Assembly: GCA_002314555.1 (NCBI GenBank)
Contig: DCGF01000051.1
Location: forward strand, 1-6,704
From: Ruminococcaceae bacterium UBA1785
GTDB lineage: Bacteria; Bacillota; Clostridia; Oscillospirales; Acutalibacteraceae
Length of the DNA: 6,704 bases
Reading direction: 5' to 3'
Position numbers and translations under genes: made by a program. This document shows, piece by piece, positions 1 to 5,613 of this stretch (the stretch's first letter is position 1; the number at the start of each line of letters is the position of its first letter). A model generated the notes under the pieces. That model worked only from the letters and a program-made list of their open reading frames with translations. It did not search any database and had not been told where the DNA came from.

Positions 1-706
1 GTTCACCTGTCATCTCAAGGAACTGGTCATGTGCTTCAAAGCCAACTACTGACTGGAAGTCACGAACCATCATTGGGAATGGATGAGGACCGAGCACTGA
101 GCCGATGCAGTAAATACTATCTTTGTATTCCTTTGCGTATGCGGCAAATGCTGCGTCAACCGCCTCTTTAAGAGTCTGAAGACCGTCAGTAACCTCGATT
201 ACGTTTGCGCCCATAATCTTCATACGAGCTACATTTGGAGCCTGTTTCTTAATATCAACAGCGCCCATATAGATATCACACTCAAGACCGAAGTGAGCAG
301 CAGCAGTAGCCAAAGCTACACCGTGCTGGCCAGCGCCTGTCTCTGCGATTACTTTCTTTTTACCCATGTATTTAGCAAGGAGTGCCTCACCCATACAGTG
401 GTTAAGTTTATGTGCACCAGAATGGTTTAAGTCCTCACGCTTAACGTAGATTTGAACATCACCAATAGAGCGCGAGAGATTCTCACAGTAAGTGATAGGT
501 GTAGGTCTACCCTGGAAGTTCTTTCTAATCTCGCGAAGTTCAGCTATAAACTTAGATGACTTACAGATTGTAAAATAAGCCTGGTTGATCTCATCCATAG
601 CGGCTTTGAGCTCTGGCTCAACATATGCGCCACCATAAGGTCCGAAGAAACCGTTCTCATCTGGGTACTCTTTAAAATAGTTTGTAAAATCGAATTTTTC
701 TGCCAT
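1..706 (-). CDS. trpB: Tryptophan synthase beta chain, N-terminal 235 residues (cut by window edge)
   Basis: TrpB is the PLP enzyme that condenses indole with L-serine to give tryptophan, normally as an alpha2-beta2 complex with TrpA in the cytosol. The translation starts MAEKFDFTNYF and has the TrpB1-type N-terminal signature GFFGPYGGAYVEPEL (residues 19-33). It continues with KREDLNHSGAHK, whose K100 is the expected PLP Schiff-base lysine. Next is ETGAGQHG (residues 122-129), whose E122 matches the catalytic glutamate, then GSVLGPHPFPMMVRDFQ. The reading frame stays open to base 2, so roughly the last 40 percent of a usual ~400-residue protein lies outside the window. The start ATG (704-706) is chosen because AAAGGAG (715-721) sits 8 nt upstream. 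The text after the active lysine is LNHCMG rather than the common INN, a variant I associate with a TrpB branch found in Firmicutes. Expression is controlled by the tryptophan T-box directly upstream. Whether trpA follows cannot be seen. Confidence 0.96.
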   Translation of the reverse strand, partial: MAEKFDFTNYFKEYPDENGFFGPYGGAYVEPELKAAMDEINQAYFTICKSSKFIAELREIRKNFQGRPTPITYCENLSRSIGDVQIYVKREDLNHSGAHKLNHCMGEALLAKYMGKKKVIAETGAGQHGVALATAAAHFGLECDIYMGAVDIKKQAPNVARMKIMGANVIEVTDGLQTLKEAVDAAFAAYAKEYKDSIYCIGSVLGPHPFPMMVRDFQSVVGFEAHDQFLEMTGE

Positions 707-738
707 ATTTTTGACTCCTTTCATTTTGTTGGGAGTAT

Positions 739-774
739 AAAAAAACCTGTCCCAACAAGAAATGCTGGGACAGG
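739..774 (-). terminator. T-box intrinsic terminator (attenuator) before trpB
   Basis: On the minus strand, TGGGACAGG pairs with CCTGTCCCA in reverse orientation (766-774 with 746-754), giving a 9-bp perfect stem with an 11-nt loop, followed by seven T's (739-745). Its 5' arm is shared with the T-box antiterminator, so it forms only when tRNA-Trp is charged. It ends 18 nt before the trpB ribosome binding site. Confidence 0.95.
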
Positions 775-993
775 AATAATATCCTGCGGTGCCACCCGGC
801 TTGCCACTAAACGTGACCACTTTTCGTACTAACATACTTAAGCTTTTATTACGTAAAGCTACTCCGTCTTCCCTACTAAAATTTCAGGTCGCCCTCAAAA
901 GTCCATTCAGCAAAACTTTCACTGTCACGATTCCACCGTCCGCAACTCTCTAAAAGTTTCAGTAAAGCTTACTACTCTTTCTCATCGGTTTAT
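739..993 (-). promoter_or_regulatory. Tryptophan-specific T-box riboswitch leader of trpB
   Basis: A T-box leader senses the charging of a tRNA: uncharged tRNA pairs with a specifier codon in Stem I and, through its NCCA end, with the antiterminator bulge, allowing read-through. On the minus strand, Stem I carries the AGTA/GAA loop-E type specifier loop with UGG (903-905) in the context GAA-UGG-AC. It also carries the apical AGAGAG (946-951) and GGTGGAATC (929-937) elements. The T-box core GGGTGGCACCGCAGGA (782-797) has the bulge UGGC (791-794), which pairs with GCCA-3', as expected for tRNA-Trp with discriminator G73. The antiterminator forms from GGG (795-797) with CCC (767-769) and GCAGGA (782-787) with TCCTGT (770-775). 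It uses the same bases as the 5' arm of the terminator, so the two structures exclude each other. Low tryptophan should therefore turn trpB on. This accounts for the 330-bp gene-free stretch. The exact RNA 5' end is estimated from the promoter. Confidence 0.95.
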
Positions 994-999
994 GCGAAT

Positions 1000-1028
1000 A
1001 TTTTATTTTACTAAAGTGTATTTGTCAA
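1000..1028 (-). promoter_or_regulatory. Promoter of the trpB T-box leader
   Basis: On the minus strand there is a perfect -35 TTGACA (1023-1028), a 17-bp spacer and -10 TAAAAT (1000-1005). Transcription should start near 993, giving a leader of about 255 nt up to the terminator. The -35 box begins only 7 bp after the stop codon of the upstream membrane-protein gene. Confidence 0.85.
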
Positions 1029-1035
1029 TATTTAA

Positions 1036-1593
1036 TTAGCCTCTTGTAGCAAAGAATATTCCAAGGAACATCATTCCCTGTGCAAAACCGTTTACAAACT
1101 GAGCAATCCAGTTCTTCTTTGCATCCTTATTAAAGTCCTCTCTTTTATTAGTCTTCTTAACATAGCTCATAACGCCCATGCCACAGAAGCCTAAGATGAA
1201 GAAGATGATTGAAGGGATAGAAATAACTGCGCCTAAAACGCCACCCCATTTGATAGACTTTGTAAATGTGCCGATGATAGCACCGATAAGAGCTACCATA
1301 AAGCCACCAGCCATAAATGGAACAAAGATCTTATTTAAGATTTTTACGTTACCAACTTTAAGACCAAGAAGGAGCTTCCAAAGAACTTTGCAAAGTCCTG
1401 CAAGTGCTATAGCAATAGCGCCGATAAGTACTACCCAGAATGTAACACCTGTACCAGCGAGTGCTGAAGCAATAATAATTAATGAAAGTGAGAAGAATAT
1501 AACTGGGATTGCATCTACAAGTGCAAGTCCTACAGTAAATCCTTCGTACTCAGAGAGGTCTTCTTTATTTTCTACTTTTACTTCGTTATCCAT
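1036..1593 (-). CDS. Unrecognised four-helix integral membrane protein (185 aa)
   Basis: I do not recognise this family and assign no function. The protein has a charged N-terminus of about 20 residues (MDNEVKVENKEDLSEYEGF), then four hydrophobic segments at roughly residues 22-44, 50-77, 89-110 and 117-144. A basic and polar stretch follows (KKTNKREDFNKDAKKN). The C-terminal end is moderately hydrophobic and Phe/Gly-rich, and could dip into the membrane as a further helix. The Gly/Ala-rich helices resemble small membrane proteins rather than a known transporter, and no enzymatic motif is visible. I chose the ATG at 1591-1593 because GAGGAG (1601-1606) lies 7 nt upstream. The open frame extends further, to 1671, but that start would lie inside the promoter. 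No terminator follows the stop, so its transcripts can run into the trpB T-box leader. It diverges from the 1717 gene. Confidence 0.8.
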   Translation of the reverse strand: MDNEVKVENKEDLSEYEGFTVGLALVDAIPVIFFSLSLIIIASALAGTGVTFWVVLIGAIAIALAGLCKVLWKLLLGLKVGNVKILNKIFVPFMAGGFMVALIGAIIGTFTKSIKWGGVLGAVISIPSIIFFILGFCGMGVMSYVKKTNKREDFNKDAKKNWIAQFVNGFAQGMMFLGIFFATRG

Positions 1594-1642
1594 GATAAAT
1601 CTCCTCAAAAAAATATTATGAACGGATTCATTTAACGGGTAT

Positions 1643-1671
1643 ATTCTCCTACAAAAGTTTGCTTTTGTCAA
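1643..1671 (-). promoter_or_regulatory. Probable promoter of the four-helix membrane-protein gene
   Basis: On the minus strand there is a perfect -35 TTGACA (1666-1671), a 17-bp spacer and a weaker -10 GAGAAT (1643-1648, 4 of 6 consensus bases). It lies about 50 bp before the start codon. The weak -10, and the inverted repeat lying in the spacer, would fit a regulated promoter. Confidence 0.55.
1651..1668. repeat. 18-bp inverted repeat between divergent promoters (candidate operator)
   Basis: ACAAAAG (1651-1657), the four-base centre TTTG, then CTTTTGT (1662-1668) form a perfect 7-bp inverted repeat. It fills most of the spacer of the minus-strand promoter and overlaps the weak -35 of the plus-strand promoter, where a bound protein could affect both genes. 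The A/T-rich arms make chance occurrence quite possible. Confidence 0.4.
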
Positions 1672-1686
1672 GATTATATATATAAT
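1659..1686 (+). promoter_or_regulatory. Promoter of the 1717-3853 operon
   Basis: A perfect -10 TATAAT (1681-1686) is preceded at 16 bp by a partial -35, TTGCTT (1659-1664, 3 of 6 consensus bases). The predicted start near 1693 gives a leader of about 24 nt, holding only the ribosome binding site AAAGGAAG ahead of ATG 1717. Confidence 0.6.
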
Positions 1687-1716
1687 AGAAATAGATTAGT
1701 TTCGAAAGGAAGAGCT

Positions 1717-2562
1717 ATGAAAGATTATACAGAGTTTATTGATTTAGAACTTTCTGATTTTAATGACCCTGCATATGAGGAAAGTCTAGAACGTTTTAAA
1801 ACAAAACGTAAGACAGCTATGCGTGACAGAGAAGTAGTTTTAAGAAAACGTGGTCTCTCTGACGCACAGGTAATTTACGATTTGATTATCAGTGAAAATA
1901 AAGATATAAGACACGAATTTGTTGAGGAGCAGAAGAAAGCTCTTGAGGACAGTATAGAGAAGCGTCTCTTTAGAATGAAGATTCTCCTCTCTGTTGTCTA
2001 TTTCATTTTTGCCGGCATCACCTATTTTGCCGTGTCATTTACAACAGGAAGCTGGGGCCTCTCTTGGCTCATCATCGTGGCCTCTATTATTTTCTATATA
2101 GACTTCCTCCTTGTAATGCCAAAAACTCTTCATTATAAGGGTGAAAGGACTATTAAATTCTCATATGCTGTGTCTATAGCAGTTATGCTTATAGCCCTTC
2201 TTATCTGGCTCATTTTAGAGATTCAGACACACGGCGACACACATATTAGCTGGGTTGTTTTAACCGCCACCCTCTCTATAATCACTTTCTTTGATTCATT
2301 TGTACCAAGGCTCGCAAAAGAAAAGTACGCAGAATATCACACTTATCTTTGTGCCCCTCTCACCTGCGTATTTGTACATGTAACTCTTGGTCTTTTAGGA
2401 CTTCTCGAGTGGCATATCGGTTGGCTTCTCGTTTTCTTCGGTATCGCCATCTCTCTTCTTTCTTTCGTAATTGATACATATAGAAAATATGGCCTCAGAG
2501 CTCGCGCTGAAAAGCTCCGCCTTGAAAAATTTGAGCACAAGGAGGGCGAACTTAATGGCTAA
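1717..2562 (+). CDS. Unrecognised six-helix membrane protein with soluble N-terminal region (281 aa)
   Basis: The first 85 residues are hydrophilic, highly charged and likely helical, including RGLSDAQVIYDLIISEN at about 45-61 and EEQKKALEDSIEKR at about 70-83. This part loosely recalls the small helical prefix domains found before membrane regions in Firmicutes (HAAS/permease-prefix type), but the resemblance is weak. Six hydrophobic helices follow at roughly 88-108, 114-134, 147-168, 176-196, 209-230 and 234-253, then a basic, charged tail that should be cytoplasmic. There is no transporter or catalytic signature. The start is supported by AAAGGAAG (1705-1712) just upstream. Its last 8 bp overlap the start of the acyltransferase gene, whose ribosome binding site lies inside this coding sequence, so the two are probably translationally coupled and may act together at the membrane. 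Membrane partners of this kind (for example DUF6320 proteins) occur beside similar acyltransferases as I recall, but no zinc ribbon of that type is seen here. Confidence 0.85.
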   Translation: MKDYTEFIDLELSDFNDPAYEESLERFKTKRKTAMRDREVVLRKRGLSDAQVIYDLIISENKDIRHEFVEEQKKALEDSIEKRLFRMKILLSVVYFIFAGITYFAVSFTTGSWGLSWLIIVASIIFYIDFLLVMPKTLHYKGERTIKFSYAVSIAVMLIALLIWLILEIQTHGDTHISWVVLTATLSIITFFDSFVPRLAKEKYAEYHTYLCAPLTCVFVHVTLGLLGLLEWHIGWLLVFFGIAISLLSFVIDTYRKYGLRARAEKLRLEKFEHKEGELNG

Positions 2563-3853
2563 ATATAATAAACTCGACGCAGAACTTTGGGATAAGATGC
2601 ATTACATGTTCCGCGATTATAACGACCGTATGGTTCACGTTGTATTTAACTACGACTACTTAATTGATATCGAAGCATTAAAGAAAGTAATCATCTGCTT
2701 TGTAGAAAAGATCCCAGTCCTCCACTCCAGTTTTAAGTCAAACGCAAATAACCCATGCTGGGTAGAGAACGACTACACTATCGAGGAACTCCTCACCGTA
2801 ATCGAGGAACCAAAGGATTTAGACGAAACTGTTGAAGACTTCATCATGCAGTATCTCCCACCGGAAAATAAACTTCAGATTCAGTTCGCCGTAATTAACA
2901 AAGATGGAAAATCCACCCTCTGCATCGTAGAGAATCACATGTGTATGGACGGTGGCGATTTAAAATCTTTCCTTCAAAGTTTCTGTGAGGCATATTCAGA
3001 ACTTGTAGAGAACGGCAAAAGCCCTATTTCTAACGTAAGACAGGGCTCACGTTCCTTTGAAGAGGTTTACACAGACCTCACTCCTCAGGAAAAGCACATA
3101 GCTAAGAACCTCTATAAGAACGTATCTAACAAAGACACACATGCCTTCCCTTTCACAGATGAGAATAAGAATGACAAGTCCTTCATCGTAAAGAGAAAGA
3201 TCGACACCGAGAAATTTACAGCACTCCGTCTTGCCGGCAAAGCAAAAGGTGCTACAGTAAACGACATCTTAGTCGGTGCATTCCTCTATGCTATGTATGA
3301 AATTGCAGGCTTTGATGAGAGCGAAGAGATTGTTGTCTCCTGCGCTATAGATTTAAGGCGATATATGAGTGACCTTTCAGATGTAGGTTATACAAACCAC
3401 ACAGCTTACATGCCTTGCTCTACACCGGGCAAAGCTAGAAACGTCTTAGAATCTGTTGAATTCGCAAAGATTTCAGCAGATAAGAATAAGGACGACCGCT
3501 TTATGGGTCTCTACGGTCTCCCACTTTTAAAGCTTGCATATAATATTATGCCTTACCTAGCTTCAGAGAACGTAATTAAGATCGGCTATTCAAACCCACT
3601 TCTCTCCATGAGTAACATCGGTGTTTTGGATCCAGTTAAATATTCTCTCTGTGGTAATAAACCTATAGACGGTTTCATGACAGGTGCGGTTAAATATAAG
3701 CCATTCGCACTTATGTCTGCCACATCCTTAAACGGAGAGCTCACCCTCGCCCTCTGTGAGCGCGGTAATGACGAGGATAAGAGAATCGTAAATCAATTCT
3801 TCGACATTCTCGAAAAATCATTTGATGAGTTTATAGAGCTCTGTAATGAATAA
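2555..3853 (+). CDS. Stand-alone condensation-domain-like acyltransferase (432 aa)
   Basis: This resembles the COG4908/alcohol acetyltransferase/PapA-WES branch of the CoA-dependent acyltransferase superfamily, which transfers an acyl group from a thioester to an alcohol or amine. The N-terminal half (about 1-150) has a condensation-domain pattern: substrate-facing start LDAELWDKMHYMF, then PVLHSSF, then NHMCMDGGDL with the catalytic HxxxDG (H128, D132, G133). The first His of the classical HHxxxDG is Asn. The C-terminal half has TVNDILVGAF (234-243), CAIDLRRYM and SNIGVLD (353-359), all typical of the second lobe. There are no adenylation or carrier domains and no signal peptide, so this is not an NRPS module and should act in the cytoplasm or at the membrane face. 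ATG 2555 is preferred because AAGGAGG (2539-2545) lies 9 nt upstream; an in-frame TTG at 2471 would lie deep in the preceding gene. The natural donor and acceptor cannot be deduced. Confidence 0.85.
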   Translation: MAKYNKLDAELWDKMHYMFRDYNDRMVHVVFNYDYLIDIEALKKVIICFVEKIPVLHSSFKSNANNPCWVENDYTIEELLTVIEEPKDLDETVEDFIMQYLPPENKLQIQFAVINKDGKSTLCIVENHMCMDGGDLKSFLQSFCEAYSELVENGKSPISNVRQGSRSFEEVYTDLTPQEKHIAKNLYKNVSNKDTHAFPFTDENKNDKSFIVKRKIDTEKFTALRLAGKAKGATVNDILVGAFLYAMYEIAGFDESEEIVVSCAIDLRRYMSDLSDVGYTNHTAYMPCSTPGKARNVLESVEFAKISADKNKDDRFMGLYGLPLLKLAYNIMPYLASENVIKIGYSNPLLSMSNIGVLDPVKYSLCGNKPIDGFMTGAVKYKPFALMSATSLNGELTLALCERGNDEDKRIVNQFFDILEKSFDEFIELCNE

Positions 3854-3860
3854 AAAAATA

Positions 3861-3890
3861 AAACCTCAGGTGTTTTCACCTGAGGTTTTT
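3861..3890. terminator. Bidirectional intrinsic terminator between convergent operons
   Basis: AAACCTCAGGTG (3861-3872), loop TTTT, and CACCTGAGGTTT (3877-3888) form a perfect 12-bp stem. On the plus strand it runs into TTTTT (3886-3890), then CTTTTT. On the minus strand the A-run at 3852-3863 gives a T-rich tail. It therefore ends both the acyltransferase operon and the hydrolase/YhhN operon, whose last stop codon is 9 bp away. Confidence 0.95.
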
Positions 3891-3898
3891 CTTTTTAA

Positions 3899-4597
3899 TT
3901 AAAGTGTGAAGCTAAGTACGATAAGCATCAAGCCAAAGAAGTATGTTCCGCTGTTACAGCGAAGAATAAGTTTTGATTCCTTATCTCTAAAGTTATGCCA
4001 AGAGATGAAATAGTCGGAAATCATAAAGAGAATTGATCCGAAGAAAAGGAATGCAAACTTTAAGCTCATCAAACCTGCTGCACCAAATACGAAGATGAGT
4101 GCAAGTGAGAGTGTTCCGTGCGCAGAAACTGATGCGATGTAAGGAACAAACATAGCTGTCATAGGCATCTTAAGGTTCTTATAAAATCCTTTCTTTGTAA
4201 GGATTAAGAAGAGTCCTACAAAGAAAGCAAGGATGAGTAAGAACCACCAGTAAGCAGCGAATGGAATGCCGTAAGATGTAGCAAGCATAAGAATCGCTGC
4301 GATAATAATTACATTACCAGTAGCGAAAGCAATTCCGCCCTTTGTGAAGCTCCAAAGGAGCCAAACATCTCCAATGTAAGAGAATGTGATGCCTATCATC
4401 AATACGAGGTTCCAAGGAGTTCCCCAAAGACCTAGATGGAACATCTCGAAAAGAGCATAACACCAAAATGTTGTTGCCATTATTATCTTATTCCAAGCTC
4501 TGCGCTTGAAGTTTCCTGAAGTCTCAGAGAAGAAATAAGAGATGAGCATAATGAGATAGACAACTGCGAAAATGATTGAGTAAATTGGTAAAGTCAT
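3899..4597 (-). CDS. YhhN/TMEM86-like membrane protein (lysoplasmalogenase-type family)
   Basis: The family consists of about eight membrane helices with two conserved acidic positions. Its vertebrate member TMEM86B hydrolyses the vinyl-ether bond of lysoplasmalogens; most bacterial members are uncharacterised. Here eight hydrophobic segments span the protein. The family landmarks are YIGDVWLLW in the third helix (D77), FGSILFMISDYFISW in the seventh (D195), and SGTYFFGLMLIVLS at the end. Length (232 aa) is normal. I start at ATG 4595-4597 because GGGGG (4603-4607) lies 5 nt upstream. ATG 4607-4609 and TTG 4622-4624 are in-frame alternatives without a good ribosome binding site. It follows the alpha/beta hydrolase by 27 bp with no terminator between, so the two are co-transcribed. 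The link to ether lipids is from family knowledge; activity in this organism is inference. Confidence 0.75.
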   Translation of the reverse strand: MTLPIYSIIFAVVYLIMLISYFFSETSGNFKRRAWNKIIMATTFWCYALFEMFHLGLWGTPWNLVLMIGITFSYIGDVWLLWSFTKGGIAFATGNVIIIAAILMLATSYGIPFAAYWWFLLILAFFVGLFLILTKKGFYKNLKMPMTAMFVPYIASVSAHGTLSLALIFVFGAAGLMSLKFAFLFFGSILFMISDYFISWHNFRDKESKLILRCNSGTYFFGLMLIVLSFTL

Positions 4598-4624
4598 ATT
4601 TTCCCCCATTTGTGATTTTATCAA

Positions 4625-5524
4625 TTATTTATACTTGTTAAAGAACTTAACCATGTTGTTAATAGCCTTAGTCGAAGCCTTATCATCAGGATTAAGTACT
4701 GCGTATACGTGCATGAGTTTAGGATTCATTGCAAAGTCGTATTTAGTTTTAATTCCAAACTTTTTAAAAGCTTTATATGCTTTTTTGGACTGTCCTTCTG
4801 CTACAACATCTGCGATGCTAGAGAAGATGATAGTAGGTGGATAGTCATCCTTTGCAGCACGAACCACCTTATTAAAATCAACGTATTTAGCCCACTTTTC
4901 CTTCTTCCAGTTCTTTCCAAGAACGTGAGGAAGATAGAGTTTCATAAGTCCTTGAGGCTTAAGATATGGGCAAGGTGATGTGAGACCAACAGCTTTAATC
5001 TTAAGACCAGGATCTTTAGTGTCAAAAGCCTTACGAAGCTTCTCAGATATATTAAGTGCTGGTACAAAAGCAGCAAGCTGTCCACCGGCAGAATCACCTG
5101 TCAAATAGATACGTTTCTTATCACAAGGATACTTAGAAAGTAAGTTCTTACCGATAAAATCAAGAGCTGCCATACAGTCCTGAATCTGCTCTTTAACAGT
5201 TACATTTGGTACGAGTCTGTAGCTTAAATTAAATACCACAAAACCCTTCTTTGCCAAATGTAAGCAGTAGTTTTTATTAAGTTCCTTATCACCGTAGAAC
5301 CATCCGCCACCGTGGATATCAATGATGACTGGAAGTTTTGCGTTCTTCTTTGTTCCCTTTGGGTAATAGATGTCGAGTCTTTGAAGCTTATCCCCGTTTT
5401 TTACATAAGGGATATCAAGGATTTCCTCTAAGTCAGTAGGATATTCCTGTTTCGAAAGACGGTCTGCATCCATCTTTTTATCAAAGTCCCAGAACTTAAT
5501 AAGTAAGCTTTTTGGAATAACCAT
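4625..5524 (-). CDS. Alpha/beta hydrolase, HSL/carboxylesterase-like (299 aa)
   Basis: This is a serine hydrolase of the alpha/beta fold, likely cleaving a carboxylic ester. The oxyanion-hole motif HGGGW is at residues 71-75 and the nucleophile elbow GDSAGG at 143-148 (S145). The probable acid is D239 (PPTIIFSSIADVV) and the probable base is H272 (LMHVYAVLNP), so a complete triad is visible. Length fits the family (about 300 aa). No signal peptide or lipobox is seen, so it is probably cytosolic. ATG 5522-5524 is supported by a perfect AGGAGG (5531-5536) 6 nt upstream. It is the first gene of an operon with the YhhN-like membrane protein. The promoter is divergent from asnA and a 16-bp palindrome lies in its leader, suggesting repressor control. 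The substrate is unknown; acyl groups placed by the convergent acyltransferase, or lipid acyl chains, are possibilities inferred only from neighbourhood. Confidence 0.9.
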   Translation of the reverse strand: MVIPKSLLIKFWDFDKKMDADRLSKQEYPTDLEEILDIPYVKNGDKLQRLDIYYPKGTKKNAKLPVIIDIHGGGWFYGDKELNKNYCLHLAKKGFVVFNLSYRLVPNVTVKEQIQDCMAALDFIGKNLLSKYPCDKKRIYLTGDSAGGQLAAFVPALNISEKLRKAFDTKDPGLKIKAVGLTSPCPYLKPQGLMKLYLPHVLGKNWKKEKWAKYVDFNKVVRAAKDDYPPTIIFSSIADVVAEGQSKKAYKAFKKFGIKTKYDFAMNPKLMHVYAVLNPDDKASTKAINNMVKFFNKYK

Positions 5525-5553
5525 AATATGCCTCCTATCGAAGCAAAAATAAA

Positions 5554-5569
5554 TCGGTCAAACGACCGA
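5554..5569. promoter_or_regulatory. 16-bp palindrome, candidate repressor operator for the hydrolase operon
   Basis: TCGGTC (5554-5559), centre AAAC, GACCGA (5564-5569) is a perfect 6-bp inverted repeat of GC-rich arms in an A/T-rich intergenic region. It lies about 9-24 bp downstream of the predicted hydrolase transcription start and upstream of its ribosome binding site, a typical repressor position. The CGGTC/GACCG arms resemble operators of TetR-family regulators. No regulator gene is in the window. Confidence 0.55.
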
Positions 5570-5584
5570 GTATTCTTTGTTAAA

Positions 5585-5613
5585 ATTATACCAAATTATC
5601 CCTTGATATTCAA
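5585..5613 (-). promoter_or_regulatory. Promoter of the hydrolase/YhhN operon
   Basis: On the minus strand, -35 TTGAAT (5608-5613), a 17-bp spacer and a perfect -10 TATAAT (5585-5590) are seen. The predicted start is near 5578, leaving a leader of about 54 nt that contains the palindrome and AGGAGG. Its -35 shares base 5608 with the asnA -35. Confidence 0.8.

Noticed and set aside
1178..1621. Plus-strand open frame of 147 codons antisense to the four-helix protein
   Set aside because: Proline/threonine-rich translation with no ribosome binding site. It is the mirror of a hydrophobic gene with a good start and promoter on the other strand.
1618..1631. Short inverted repeat ATGAA-CGGA-TTCAT in the leader of the four-helix protein gene
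   Set aside because: Five-base A/T-rich arms are expected by chance at this composition, and it is not placed on a promoter element.
1594..1671. Upstream extension of the four-helix protein by 26 residues
   Set aside because: It would run through the promoter and the GAGGAG ribosome binding site; the added residues are not membrane-like and have no start signal.
2343..2540. Minus-strand 65-codon open frame inside the six-helix protein gene
   Set aside because: Basic, low-complexity translation without a ribosome binding site; antisense shadow.
2471..2554. Upstream TTG start extending the acyltransferase by 28 residues
   Set aside because: The extension lies within the preceding gene and has no ribosome binding site, whereas ATG 2555 has AAGGAGG at ideal spacing.
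2555..3853. Part of a non-ribosomal peptide synthetase cluster
   Set aside because: The gene is single-domain, with no adenylation, carrier or thioesterase domain in the neighbourhood; the adjacent hydrolase is of the HGGG esterase type and on a separate operon.
4598..4624. TTG or earlier ATG start adding up to 9 residues to the YhhN-like protein
   Set aside because: The G-rich ribosome binding site at 4603-4607 fits ATG 4597. The longer versions would place it inside the coding sequence.
4635..4978. Two plus-strand open frames antisense to the alpha/beta hydrolase
   Set aside because: The hydrolase strand has the full catalytic motif set; these frames have no start signals or recognisable content.
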